Assembly (NCBI GenBank): GCA_045540335.1
Contig: JAZQHC010000044.1
Coordinates: 1-64,000, forward strand
Reading direction: 5' to 3'
From: RGIG7213 sp045540335
GTDB taxonomy: Bacteria; Bacillota; Clostridia; Oscillospirales; CAG-272
Length of the DNA: 64,000 bases
The notes below the pieces were generated by a model. That model had not been told where the DNA came from and ran no database searches. It saw only the letters and a list, made by a program, of their open reading frames with translations. This document shows, piece after piece, positions 52,548-61,426 of the stretch (position 1 is the stretch's first letter; the number at the start of each line of letters is the position of its first letter). The position numbers and the translations under genes are program-made.

Positions 52548-53294
52548 TTATGACTTTATGTTTTTGCAAACGAAATGGTGGCGCTGCGAATCTTCCGACG
52601 GTATGTCGTAGGAAAGCTCGCCGTAAATGCCGAGAATTTCAAACCCGCAATTTTCCAAAGCACGCCGCAGATCTTCATCGGTGTGCATATATTCGTACTG
52701 CTGCTCGTCATCGCGCGTATATGTACCGTCTTCGTTTTCGGAGAATAACGATAATGAAAAGGTGCATTGCTTTTTCTCCGTATCGTAATCGCATCCCCAC
52801 GCCAGAAGGCGTGCGCCGTCGTCCGTTTCAAAAATAAAGTCGTTGTTTTTATATACGTTTTCAAATTTGTATTTTGTGTTAACGTCGAATATCAACAATC
52901 CGTCAGGGTCAAGAAACAAATGGCAGCAAGCAAAAAATTTTTCTATATCGTTGCTGTTCAGGTAATTCACACTGTCTAAACAGCAGATTACGGCAGATAC
53001 AGTCCCATACAGGTCGAATTGGCGCATATCTTGATTAAGCAGTAAAACCTGCGGCGGACATTTTTGCCGCGCTACTGAAAGCATGCCGCAAGAAACATCA
53101 AGCCCGATCATATCAAAATCTTCTGCCAATTCGGCGGTAAGCCTTCCCGTTCCGCACGCTGCATCAAGCACAAGCTGCGTAGGTATAGTGCTGTGCTTTT
53201 TTATAAGCGTTCGGATATATTCTGCCCATTGCGAAACGTCAATGCCGGAAAATTCGTCGTATATTTCAAAAATAACGTCGTATTGATTATTCAT
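52548..53294 (-). CDS. Class I SAM-dependent methyltransferase
   Basis: About 248 residues. ATG 53294 is chosen because AGAGG sits eight bases upstream; an in-frame TTG at 53300 would have no room for it. Motif I is LDAACGTGRL, with an acidic residue at the end of strand 2 (IGLDVS) and motif IV CCLDSVNYL. No signal or membrane segment. It resembles the small-molecule methyltransferases often next to yerC. Its first bases overlap the end of the yerC gene by 8. Confidence 0.85.
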   Translation of the reverse strand: MNNQYDVIFEIYDEFSGIDVSQWAEYIRTLIKKHSTIPTQLVLDAACGTGRLTAELAEDFDMIGLDVSCGMLSVARQKCPPQVLLLNQDMRQFDLYGTVSAVICCLDSVNYLNSNDIEKFFACCHLFLDPDGLLIFDVNTKYKFENVYKNNDFIFETDDGARLLAWGCDYDTEKKQCTFSLSLFSENEDGTYTRDDEQQYEYMHTDEDLRRALENCGFEILGIYGELSYDIPSEDSQRHHFVCKNIKS

Positions 53295-53577
53295 TTTCAA
53301 GCCTCTGTAAAACGGTAACGTACCCGTCTGTTCCGTATTTAAGACAACGGTTAACGCGGCTTATCGTAGCCGTGGAAAGACCTGTTTGCTCGGTAACTTC
53401 AGTATAAAGACAGTTGTTATGAAGCATTTTTGCCGCATGAAGCCTGCGCGACATTTCCCTTAATTCGGGAATAGTGCAAAGGTCTTCAAAAAAATCATAA
53501 CACTCTTCGATAGAGTTTAAGCTCAAAATTCCTTTGAAAAGAAAATCTATTTTTTCATCTTTTATACTTTTTGCCAT
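53287..53577 (-). CDS. yerC: YerC/YecD-family TrpR-related regulator
   Basis: A 96-residue DNA-binding protein with TrpR-like helices; the core is 'ELREMSRRLHAAKML', then 'TEVTEQTGLSTATISRVNRCLKYG' (helix-turn-helix in the second half). In Bacillus YerC is a TrpR-like protein of largely unknown targets. It lies 24 bases after thrC and overlaps the next methyltransferase gene, so it may regulate amino-acid genes in its own operon. Confidence 0.88.
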   Translation of the reverse strand: MAKSIKDEKIDFLFKGILSLNSIEECYDFFEDLCTIPELREMSRRLHAAKMLHNNCLYTEVTEQTGLSTATISRVNRCLKYGTDGYVTVLQRLENE

Positions 53578-53601
53578 TTCAGTTTGTTCCTTTGCGGTAG
53601 T

Positions 53602-55074
53602 TTATTTCAAAATATTCAATGTTTCCTGCGCCATTTCGTCAGGTGCTACAACGTTTGTAAATCTTACGCTTTTTTCCTTTAAAAGTGCCAAGGGCGCGGG
53701 AATATCTACGCCGGTTGCCTCGTTAAGTGCATAAAGCGGTGCAAATTCATCTTCGCCGCATTCACCGCCGATGGCAGTTAACACGTCACGCGCAAATTTG
53801 TACGGGCTTGCCGTGCTTACGGTAACCATTACCGTGTTACTGTACATACGGTATTTGCTTGCACAGTAAAGCGCAACGCCCGTATGCGTGTCGGAAAGGT
53901 ATTGTGCATGCTCGTAAACAAAGGCAATCTCGTCAAGTGTATGTGTTTCGTTTGCGTGCAAGCCAACGAAGGTATCGCGTATTTTGTTAAGCTCTTCAAG
54001 CTCGATCTTGTATTTGCCCACGCTGTTCAGTCTGTTCATGTATTCAGCCGTTTTTTCAGCACCGCAAATAAGGTAAAGAAGTCTTTCGAGGTTGCTTGAA
54101 ATAAGTATGTCCATAGAGGGGGACATCGTTTGGAAAAACTTCCTTCTTCTGTCGTAAACGCCGGTGGTAAGGAAATCCGTCAGTATATTATTTCTGTTGG
54201 ATGCACAGATAAGCTTGCCGATAGGTAAGCCCATCTGCTTTGCAATGTATGCGGCAAATATGTTGCCGAAGTTACCCGTAGGTACGGTGAAATCCACTTT
54301 TTCGCCGTATTTGATAACGCCGGATTTTAACAGGTCGCAATACGCGGAAACGTAATAAACTACCTGCGGCGCCAATCTGCCCCAGTTTATGGAGTTTGCG
54401 CTTGTCAATATGTATCCGCCGTCGTTAAGCTGTTTGTTTATATCTTCATCAGAGAATATCTTTTTTACGCCGTTTTGCGCATCGTCAAAATTGCCCTCGA
54501 TAGCACATACGGAAACGTTGCTTCCTTCTTGCGTTGCCATTTGCAGCTTTTGTATCTTACTTACACCGTGAACAGGATAGAATACCTTGATTGCAATACC
54601 GTCAACGTCGCGGTAGCCTTCCAATGCTGCTTTGCCCGTATCGCCGGACGTTGCTACAAGAATAAGGGCAGTTTTTTCTTCGCCCGTCATTTTAAGTGCG
54701 CGTGACAACAGCCTCGGCATGATTTGAAGCGCCATATCCTTGAACGCACACGTAGGCCCGTGGAAAAGCTCTAATACGTAGCCGCCCTCGTCAAGCTGGT
54801 GCAACGGTGCAGCACCGCCGGGAAAATTGTTTTGGCTGTATGCCGAAATACAGTCTTGTAACAGCTCTTCTTTGTTATAATCGTCTAAAAATTTGTAAAG
54901 GATCTCTGCTGCTCTGTGCGCGTAATCCATTTGGCAAAGCTGTTCTGTTTCTTCTTGTGTTAAAACGGGTATCTCGGTTGGCATATAAAGACCGCCGTCG
55001 GGTGCGATACCTTTTTTTATTGCATAAGCGCCCGAAACTAGCTCGCTTTTACCTCTTGTACTGCAGTATTTCAT
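53602..55074 (-). CDS. thrC: Threonine synthase
   Basis: 490 residues, the long PLP-dependent class. N-terminal 'YCSTRGKSELVSGAYAIKKG', PLP Lys in 'GPTCAFKDMALQIMPR', glycine phosphate loop SGDTGKA. Converts O-phosphohomoserine to threonine in the cytoplasm. AAAGGAATA precedes the ATG. Downstream of the YdcF-like gene by 21 bases, in what looks like a six-gene operon ending with hprK. Confidence 0.94.
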   Translation of the reverse strand: MKYCSTRGKSELVSGAYAIKKGIAPDGGLYMPTEIPVLTQEETEQLCQMDYAHRAAEILYKFLDDYNKEELLQDCISAYSQNNFPGGAAPLHQLDEGGYVLELFHGPTCAFKDMALQIMPRLLSRALKMTGEEKTALILVATSGDTGKAALEGYRDVDGIAIKVFYPVHGVSKIQKLQMATQEGSNVSVCAIEGNFDDAQNGVKKIFSDEDINKQLNDGGYILTSANSINWGRLAPQVVYYVSAYCDLLKSGVIKYGEKVDFTVPTGNFGNIFAAYIAKQMGLPIGKLICASNRNNILTDFLTTGVYDRRRKFFQTMSPSMDILISSNLERLLYLICGAEKTAEYMNRLNSVGKYKIELEELNKIRDTFVGLHANETHTLDEIAFVYEHAQYLSDTHTGVALYCASKYRMYSNTVMVTVSTASPYKFARDVLTAIGGECGEDEFAPLYALNEATGVDIPAPLALLKEKSVRFTNVVAPDEMAQETLNILK

Positions 55075-55095
55075 AAAATATATTCCTTTCTGTTA

Positions 55096-55710
55096 TCAAT
55101 CTATTTTGGTTTTATTATTCTCAAACGCGTATTGTGCATATTCTGCCATTTGTGCGCCAAGCCGTGTAAGCTCGCCCATAACCCTGCACCTGCCCGTTTC
55201 GCTTTCGTACCAGTTTGATTTGCCGATGTTGTTTGTTACAACGGGGCAAACCAGTATTTCCGCTTCGGGAAAAGCCCATTGATAGTAGGTAAGCGCACGC
55301 CTTGCGTGGAATGCATGGCATACCAATAAAGCGCGTTTTACTTGCAAATTTTTCTTATCGGTAAGCTTTCTTGTAAAAAAAGCATTTTGATAAGTAAATT
55401 GCGATTCGCTTTCGCCTAATATAGCTTTGTACGGTACGCCGTGCTTTAATAAAATGTCGGTGTACATTTCACACTCGGTTTTATATGCAATGCCCTCTGT
55501 TTCCGTGCCGGGGGCAGACGGCAGGTAGGCACCGCGCTTTATTGAATATTTTCCCGATGGGATAACGTATTCTGCAAAGCCTTGCAAATAAAGCTCTGCC
55601 GCGCGTGACGGCAAAAGCGGATTTGACGAACCGGGAACAAATATAACGTCTGATATTTTAGGTTCGTTTTCTAAAAAAATATATTCTGTTGTATCTTTTA
55701 TAAAATCCAT
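55096..55710 (-). CDS. YdcF/ElyC-like DUF218 protein
   Basis: About 204 residues starting at ATG 55710; a longer frame upstream to 55899 has no ribosome site and crosses the promoter region. The DUF218 signature is seen in 'VIFVPGSSNPLLPSRAAEL', 'TECEMYTDILL' and 'ALLVCHAFHARRALTYY'. ElyC-like members affect lipid carrier and envelope metabolism in Escherichia coli, though substrate remains unclear. It heads the thrC gene string. Confidence 0.78.
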   Translation of the reverse strand: MDFIKDTTEYIFLENEPKISDVIFVPGSSNPLLPSRAAELYLQGFAEYVIPSGKYSIKRGAYLPSAPGTETEGIAYKTECEMYTDILLKHGVPYKAILGESESQFTYQNAFFTRKLTDKKNLQVKRALLVCHAFHARRALTYYQWAFPEAEILVCPVVTNNIGKSNWYESETGRCRVMGELTRLGAQMAEYAQYAFENNKTKID

Positions 55711-55919
55711 TGTATTTCTTTCTGTTTTGTCAATTAAAACGGAAAAGCGTATTCGGTAAGCGTTAGTAAAGTAAACGGTATATACGTGCACAGATATTAA
55801 GGATAATATAACCCTTATTTTTGCGTACACATACATTTTCATTATATAACAAAAATAATATAAATGCAAGAGGATATGCACAATTATTTGTTTTATCAAT
55901 GTAAATATTTTTAAATGAC

Positions 55920-55948
55920 TTGAAATAAAATGTAAAGTGGTGTATAAT
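55920..55948 (+). promoter_or_regulatory. Sigma-A promoter for pth
   Basis: TTGAAA (55920-55925), a 17-base spacer, TATAAT (55943-55948), 24 bases before the ATG and with AAGGAG in between. Confidence 0.75.
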
Positions 55949-55971
55949 AATGCCTTGTAAGGAGATATGAT

Positions 55972-56568
55972 ATGTTTGGATTTTCAAAACAAAGTGCCGC
56001 GGTTGATTATTTGGTCGTTTGCCTTGGCAATCCCGGCGATAAATATGTAACAACAAGGCATAATATGGGATTTTTATTTGGCGATTACGCTGCAGATAAA
56101 TTGGGCTTTGAATTTAAGAAGATAAAATTTAAATCCAATTACGGAATTGCGGAATTTTCGGGCAAAAAAGTAATGTTTATGAAGCCGCAAACTTTTATGA
56201 ATTCCTCCGGCGAAGCAGTTATAGAGGCTGTTTCTTTCTATAAGATCCCCGCGGATAACGTTATCGTGATTGTTGATGATATAAATTTTGATGTTGGTCA
56301 GTTAAGAATAAGGCGCAAGGGCTCCTCCGGCGGGCATAACGGAATAAAAAGCGTCAGCGCACATTTGAAAACCGAAAATTATCCCAGAATAAAGCTTGGC
56401 GCAGGAAAAAAGCCGCACCCCGATTTTGATGCTATAGATTTTGTGTTGGGAAATCTTTCAAAGGATGATATGAAAAAGCTGCCCGACCTTTTTGAAAGAA
56501 CGCTTGGTGCTTTGCAGTTTATGGTAAACGGCGATACGGAAGGCGCTATGCAAAAGTACAATTCATAA
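55972..56568 (+). CDS. pth: Peptidyl-tRNA hydrolase
   Basis: 198 residues. 'VCLGNPGDKY' then TTRHNMGF with the catalytic His, 'KPQTFMNSSGEAV', and 'GGHNGIKS', all typical of bacterial Pth. It frees tRNA from peptidyl-tRNA released during translation. It is monocistronic with its own promoter and a strong terminator after it. Confidence 0.96.
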   Translation: MFGFSKQSAAVDYLVVCLGNPGDKYVTTRHNMGFLFGDYAADKLGFEFKKIKFKSNYGIAEFSGKKVMFMKPQTFMNSSGEAVIEAVSFYKIPADNVIVIVDDINFDVGQLRIRRKGSSGGHNGIKSVSAHLKTENYPRIKLGAGKKPHPDFDAIDFVLGNLSKDDMKKLPDLFERTLGALQFMVNGDTEGAMQKYNS

Positions 56569-56600
56569 AAAGCGAAAATAACAGTTTGTTATATTTAAAC

Positions 56601-56642
56601 AAAAAAACACTTGTTTTCTGTGATGAAAACAAGTGTTTTTTG
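56601..56642 (+). terminator. Strong intrinsic terminator of pth
   Basis: AAAAACACTTGTTTTC (56603-56618) and GAAAACAAGTGTTTTT (56625-56640) form a 16-bp perfect stem around a 6-base loop, then TG. The region from here to 56807 has no other signal I can support. Confidence 0.9.
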
Positions 56643-56807
56643 TATAGGTCGTCAAGTGTTTGGTGAAATTACCTAAATCGTTAACAACCTTATTTTTTGC
56701 CTATTTGCCCAATGGCATCAGGTGAAAATTTAATTATTGCACTTTATAAAACGACTTTATACGATGATAATTTCGTGCTTGTGCAAGTGTATTTTTTATA
56801 AGAAAAC

Positions 56808-57005
56808 TTATTTGTTTGTCTTAATGGAATTTTCGTAGGATTCAACCATTTTCTTTACCATTTGACCGCCTACGGATCCGGCTTGCTTTGAAGTAAGATC
56901 GCCGTTGTAGCCTTGCTTAAGGTTAACGCCTACTTCGTTTGCAGCTTCCATTTTGAACTTTTCAAGTGCTTCTTTTGCTTCGGGTACGAGTTGTTTATTA
57001 GACAT
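56808..57005 (-). CDS. Alpha/beta-type small acid-soluble spore protein
   Basis: A 65-residue protein with GGAGATT before the ATG. It contains 'EAANEVGV', close to the site cut by the germination protease, and the conserved 'GDLTSKQAGSVGGQMVKKMVE' region. These proteins coat and protect DNA in dormant spores. It is direct evidence of sporulation. A sigma-G-type promoter is expected upstream, but I could not place one with confidence. Confidence 0.92.
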   Translation of the reverse strand: MSNKQLVPEAKEALEKFKMEAANEVGVNLKQGYNGDLTSKQAGSVGGQMVKKMVESYENSIKTNK

Positions 57006-57333
57006 TTTAAAATCTCCTTGTAATATAATCTATAAAAGCTTGCTTCGTTTGATCTTTTGCCCATCGGCATTCACGATCATTTGCAAGGGAAGCGTGTTTT
57101 TCAGCTTCCGATATTATTGTTGCACGCAATTTGATAAATATTACAAGAAAAATTTTACAATATGCTTATAAAATAAGTGTTTATGACTTGCTTTTTGAAT
57201 ATGTGCACAAATGTTGTGCACAATAAGCGAAAAGTTACGTATAAAATATTATTATTTTTAAAAAGCTATTGAATTATTTATTCGTTTGTGATGCAATTAT
57301 TATAATAATGTTGAAACTTCAAGAAAAGGTAAT
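57006..57333. other. Intergenic region between spore protein gene and gene remnants
   Basis: AT-rich; it holds the spore-protein ribosome site near 57011-57017 and otherwise no RNA gene, repeat or convincing promoter that I can support. The last 30 bases lead in frame into the remnant at 57334. Confidence 0.45.
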
Positions 57334-57795
57334 TTGTATTATCCGAAGCCTGTTAATTTTTTCAGCCAAATATACCCTTTACAAGATGCAACGTTTGACG
57401 GCCGTCCTATAAAGATCCCAAATAGTTGGCATCAGCATTTAACGAGCAGATACGGGGATTACGGCGTTCCTCTTATGGTTGGGGGGAAATTTAAAACCTT
57501 ACCGATGGTAATGTATCAAGAGGTTATAGGGCAGCTTGATTTCGGTAAAGGTTGTGTTTACGGTTCTATTTTGCTTATACCTGCTTTGGCGGCGTTTTTG
57601 ATAAATCTGTTTAATCAAAATAAATCTAATTCGTCTTTTATAATAAAACAGTTTGAACCTAAAAAGAACTTATCAAAAGATATTATTGCGTTGATAACAA
57701 GTGCGCTTATATCTTTTTTGGCTATAATGCCTATCATTGCTTTTGTAATGTTTGCGTTTATTAAAAAGTATCCAACTGATATGACGTTGACGTAG
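57334..57795 (+). pseudogene. Chimeric remnant: LicD-like C-terminus joined to an ABC permease fragment
   Basis: An in-frame stretch of about 153 residues starting from a TTG. The first roughly 60 residues ('QDATFDGRPIKIP', 'HLTSRYGDYG') resemble the C-terminal end of LicD-type phosphocholine transferases. From about 57529 ('LDFGKGCVYGSILLI') the sequence changes to the middle part of an inner-membrane ABC permease with two hydrophobic segments, resembling 2-aminoethylphosphonate-type permeases. It ends 'YPTDMTLT' at a stop where the homologous protein would continue. Both halves lack their other parts, so it is probably a deletion product. Similarity calls are from memory of family patterns only. 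Confidence 0.6.
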
Positions 57796-58055
57796 GTAAA
57801 TTAAGATTTCTTTTTGATATTCTTTTGCCAATGTGCCGCAGTACGGTTAAAGAGATGCTGTCTTTCTTTTTTGTAAACAGTATGATGACGATATCTGCGG
57901 TTTCATTTCTTGCAAACACATCGAATAAACCGATAGCGTTGATGATAAAACAGTTTGAAGCACAATCTCAAATGAAATCTGCCGCCGTAGTTTCTATTAT
58001 GATATTGCTTATTAACCTTTTATCAAAGGGCGTTTTTGAAAAGAAAAACGTATAA
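57780..58055 (+). pseudogene. C-terminal remnant of the same ABC permease
   Basis: A different frame from the previous remnant, open from about 57780, reads 'VGKLRFLFDILLPMCRSTVKEM' in parts, then a hydrophobic stretch with 'FFVNSMMTISAVSFL' and 'LMIKQFEAQSQMKSAA', the end of a binding-protein-dependent permease. The middle of the permease, including its EAA-type loop context, is absent, so an internal deletion with frame change joined the two pieces around 57785-57795. No intact start or domain remains. A terminator follows at 58070. Confidence 0.6.
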
Positions 58056-58069
58056 TTGGATATAAAATA

Positions 58070-58116
58070 CCGGATATCAAAGCAGACCTTTGTCTGTATG
58101 ATATCCGGCTTTTTTG
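58070..58116. terminator. Terminator between the gene remnants and rfbB
   Basis: CCGGATATCA (58070-58079) pairs with TGATATCCGG (58099-58108), with an inner CAGAC/GTCTG stem, and CTTTTTTG follows. Confidence 0.85.
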
Positions 58117-58146
58117 TGTAAATAATATGAAGGTTTAAAATCGGGC

Positions 58147-59169
58147 TTAATTTATCTGGCCGTACATTTTTTTATAATAGTTTTGATATTCACCGCTGAT
58201 TATCGTTTGCCACCAATCTTGGTTTTCAAGATACCATTTAATCGTTATATCTATTCCATCGGCGAATTTTGTTTCGGGCAGCCAGCCTAATTCTTTATGT
58301 ATTTTTTCCGGGTCGATGGCGTAGCGCATATCGTGGCCTTTTCTGTCTGTTACGTAGGTAATAAGGCTTTCGGGCTTGCCAAGCTTTTTACATATCAGCT
58401 TAACGATGTCAATGTTTGCCATTTCGTTATGGCCGCCTACGTTATATACCTCGCCTACCCTGCCTTTGTGAATTATAAGGTCGATTGCCTTACAGTGGTC
58501 TTCTACGTAAAGCCAATCCCTTACGTTTTCACCCTTTCCGTAAACAGGGAGAGGCTTATCTGCCAATGCGTTTGCTATCATAAGCGGGATAAGCTTTTCC
58601 GGAAAATGATACGGCCCGTAGTTGTTCGAACAACGGCTTATCGTAACCGGCAAGCCGTACGTTCTGTAATACGCAAGCACTAACAGATCGGCACTTGCTT
58701 TAGAAGAAGAGTAAGGACTGCTTGTGTGTATCGGTGTTTCTTCCGTAAAGAAAAGATCGGGGCGGTCAAGCGGAAGATCGCCGTAAACCTCGTCTGTTGA
58801 AACCTGGTGGTATCGTTTAATTCCGTATTTACGGCAGGCGTCCATCAACACCTGCGTGCCGAGAATGTTTGTTTTCAAAAACACCTCCGGGTCGTCTATT
58901 GAACGGTCAACGTGGGATTCTGCTGCAAAGTTAACGACGATATCGGGGCATTCTTTTTGAAATATTTCGTATATTTCCTCTCTGTTGCAAATATCAGTTT
59001 TGTAAAAACAGAAATTTGGATTTTTAAAAGCCTCTTGAAGTGTGGAAAGGTTGCCCGCATACGTCAAGCAATCTATACATACTATACGGTAATCAGGGTA
59101 TTTGTTTAACATGTGATATACAAAGTTAGAACCGATAAATCCCGCACCGCCTGTTACTATTACCGTCAT
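58147..59169 (-). CDS. rfbB: dTDP-glucose 4,6-dehydratase
   Basis: 340 residues. NAD Rossmann motif GGAGFIGSNF, catalytic 'STDEVYG', and Y-x3-K in YSSSKAS, typical of RmlB. It converts dTDP-glucose to the 4-keto-6-deoxy intermediate for surface deoxysugars. Its start overlaps the last base of rfbA. The later genes rfbC and rfbD are not in the window, so the final sugar (rhamnose or another) is unknown. Confidence 0.95.
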   Translation of the reverse strand: MTVIVTGGAGFIGSNFVYHMLNKYPDYRIVCIDCLTYAGNLSTLQEAFKNPNFCFYKTDICNREEIYEIFQKECPDIVVNFAAESHVDRSIDDPEVFLKTNILGTQVLMDACRKYGIKRYHQVSTDEVYGDLPLDRPDLFFTEETPIHTSSPYSSSKASADLLVLAYYRTYGLPVTISRCSNNYGPYHFPEKLIPLMIANALADKPLPVYGKGENVRDWLYVEDHCKAIDLIIHKGRVGEVYNVGGHNEMANIDIVKLICKKLGKPESLITYVTDRKGHDMRYAIDPEKIHKELGWLPETKFADGIDITIKWYLENQDWWQTIISGEYQNYYKKMYGQIN

Positions 59170-60041
59170 TATTCCACTTCCTTTACTAACGATATCAAAT
59201 ATTGACCGTAATCGGTCGATTTAAGGCTTTCGCCTATCTTTAATAATTGTTCTGCCGTTATAAATCCTCTGCGCCAGGCAATTTCTTCTATGCAAGAAAC
59301 GTAAAAGCCTTGGCAATCCTGAACGGTTTTTACAAATTCAGATGCTTTCAGCATGCCCTCGGGCGTTCCCGTATCAAGCCACGCCATGCCGCGGCCAAGC
59401 AACGTTACGTTTAATTCGCCCTTTTCAAGATACGCGTTGTTGATTGCGGTAATCTCTATTTCGCCCCTGGCAGACGGTTTAACCGATTTTGCTATTTGCA
59501 CAACCCTATTGTCGTAAAAATACAAGCCGGGAACGGCATAGTTGGATTTTGGCTGTAACGGCTTTTCTTCGATGGAAATAACCTTATGATTTTTATCAAA
59601 TTCCACCACGCCGAATGCACGTGCATCTTTTACGGGGTAACCGAATATGGTTGCGCCTGTGGTATTTTGCATTGCTTTGTTTAACGTATGCGTTAAATTC
59701 GGGCCGTAAAAAACGTTGTCGCCTAAAATAAGACATACGCTGTCGTCTTTAATAAAATCTTCGCCTAAAATAAATGCGTCGGCAAGACCGCGCGGTGTTT
59801 CTTGTACCTTGTACGAAAGAGATATACCTATTTGCTCGCCGTTGCCAAGCAGCTTTTCGTATATAGGTGTATCTTCCGGCGTGGATATTACGAGAATATC
59901 CCTTATTCCTGCCAAAAGCAAAATAGAAAGCGGGTAGTATATAAGCGGCTTATCGTAGATGGGTAACAGCTGCTTTGAAACAGCTTTCGTCATTGGGTAA
60001 AGGCGTGTTCCCTTACCGCCTGCAAGTATTATTCCTTTCAT
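59169..60041 (-). CDS. rfbA: Glucose-1-phosphate thymidylyltransferase
   Basis: 290 residues, with GGKGTRLYPMT and 'KQLLPIYDKPLIYYPL' at the start and 'LILGDNVFYG' metal-binding Asp. It joins dTTP and glucose 1-phosphate to form dTDP-glucose, the substrate of RfbB encoded by the overlapping next gene. First gene of the operon behind a clear promoter. Confidence 0.96.
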   Translation of the reverse strand: MKGIILAGGKGTRLYPMTKAVSKQLLPIYDKPLIYYPLSILLLAGIRDILVISTPEDTPIYEKLLGNGEQIGISLSYKVQETPRGLADAFILGEDFIKDDSVCLILGDNVFYGPNLTHTLNKAMQNTTGATIFGYPVKDARAFGVVEFDKNHKVISIEEKPLQPKSNYAVPGLYFYDNRVVQIAKSVKPSARGEIEITAINNAYLEKGELNVTLLGRGMAWLDTGTPEGMLKASEFVKTVQDCQGFYVSCIEEIAWRRGFITAEQLLKIGESLKSTDYGQYLISLVKEVE

Positions 60042-60074
60042 TTTCGACTGTCTCCCGTCAATAGTATAATAAGA

Positions 60075-60103
60075 ATTATAACATACGATATTTTTTTTGT
60101 CTA
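60075..60103 (-). promoter_or_regulatory. Promoter for rfbA-rfbB
   Basis: On the minus strand, TAGACA (60103-60098), a 17-base spacer, TATAAT (60080-60075). Confidence 0.65.
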
Positions 60104-60142
60104 TGCTTTTTTGAAATTATTTGCAAATCGAAGGTTTAATTA

Positions 60143-60171
60143 TTGACATTTTGTCGGATAAATGTTAGAAT
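60143..60171 (+). promoter_or_regulatory. Promoter for the flippase gene
   Basis: TTGACA (60143-60148), a 17-base spacer, TAGAAT (60166-60171), about 30 bases before the ATG at 60203. Confidence 0.7.
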
Positions 60172-60202
60172 TTGCACAGTAATGTTAATAAGGACTGAAA
60201 AA

Positions 60203-61426
60203 ATGCCGAAAAATAAAAATCTGAAAGTAGCAGGCGACCTTATATATACCGTTATGGCAACTGCGGTTATAAACGTCGTTTTGCAGATAATCATATATCC
60301 TTTAATAACCCGATATTTTGGCGAAGATACCACCGGAAGCATTCTGTATTTTATCGGATTTGTTTATATCGTTCCGCAAGCGTTTGGAACGGCTTTAAGC
60401 AATACAAGGCTTGTTGTAAGAAAAACGTGCGACACTTCAAATTCCGATATGGCGCTTTTGATAGCAGCGGCGTCTGCAATCACGGCTTTATCGTGTGGCA
60501 TAGTGGGCTTTTTAGACGATAAAGATATCGTTTTTGCGGTATTTTACGCTCTGTTTTCCGTTATATACATGTTGCGCGCATATGCACAGGTGGATTTTCG
60601 GTTAAATCTTAAATTTAAAGAATATTTCTTGTATTACTGTATTATCAGCGTAGGATATCTTATAGGTCTGGGTCTGTATTTTATTACCGAAATATGGATA
60701 ATGATTTTCATCGTAGGTGAAGCAGCAGCCTTGATATATTCGTTATGCAGGGGTACTATATTCAAAAAAGATAAAAAATGCTGTAAACGGGGCATTCTTG
60801 GCAAAACAATGGCATTGATAACGGTATCCACCCTTGCGAGGGATTGCGTTATTCAGTTTGATAAAGTTATTCTTAAAAGCATCGGCTCGGAAACGGTAAT
60901 GCAATACCACGTCGTTTCGTTGATTGCAAAAACAATGCAGATGCTGATACAGCCCATCAACACGCTGATACTTTCTTATCTTACTGTGAAGGATGCCGTT
61001 TTATCTAAAAAAACTGTTCTTAAGTTTTCCGTAATAGCCGTATTGCTTGGCGGCGGATTTTACGGTGCTTGCATTATAGGCACGCCGATATATCTGAAAT
61101 TGTTTTATCCATCGCTTTACGATATTGTTATGCCGTATAATTTTATCGTTAATCTGGGTTTGATAGTCGGCTTTTTGGCATCTTTGTTTATGGCGTTGAC
61201 GCTTTCGCAGGGGAAAACCTCTGCCCATACAGCAATCGAATGTGTTCACGGTGCGGTTTATATAATATCCGCGTATTATTTCGTAAGCAAATATGCAATT
61301 TGGGGGCTTGCCTACGTAACGTTGGCGATGAATGCAGTTAAGCTGTGCCTTGCCGTTGTTTGCCTGTTCGTATCTGTATGTAAGGGCGCAAATGAAGATA
61401 AATGCGTACAAGGAGATAAAAATTGA
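60203..61426 (+). CDS. Polysaccharide-type membrane flippase (MOP superfamily)
   Basis: About 407 residues with roughly ten hydrophobic segments. ATG 60203 has AAGGA eight bases ahead; a longer frame from 60143 would run through the promoter. The pattern (PLITRYFG early, repeated membrane helices, a long central polar patch) fits Wzx-like or oligosaccharide flippases, which move lipid-linked sugars to the outside. Divergent from rfbA-rfbB, so it may serve the same glycan. The last base pairs overlap the LysR gene start. Confidence 0.75.
   Translation: MPKNKNLKVAGDLIYTVMATAVINVVLQIIIYPLITRYFGEDTTGSILYFIGFVYIVPQAFGTALSNTRLVVRKTCDTSNSDMALLIAAASAITALSCGIVGFLDDKDIVFAVFYALFSVIYMLRAYAQVDFRLNLKFKEYFLYYCIISVGYLIGLGLYFITEIWIMIFIVGEAAALIYSLCRGTIFKKDKKCCKRGILGKTMALITVSTLARDCVIQFDKVILKSIGSETVMQYHVVSLIAKTMQMLIQPINTLILSYLTVKDAVLSKKTVLKFSVIAVLLGGGFYGACIIGTPIYLKLFYPSLYDIVMPYNFIVNLGLIVGFLASLFMALTLSQGKTSAHTAIECVHGAVYIISAYYFVSKYAIWGLAYVTLAMNAVKLCLAVVCLFVSVCKGANEDKCVQGDKN

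Noticed and set aside
55075..55095. T-box or other amino-acid leader before thrC
   Set aside because: Only 21 bases separate ydcF and thrC; there is no room for a leader structure, and none is seen before ydcF.
55711..55899. N-terminal extension of the YdcF-like protein
   Set aside because: The extension has no ribosome site at its start, is unlike the family, and ATG 55710 begins where DUF218 homologues normally start.
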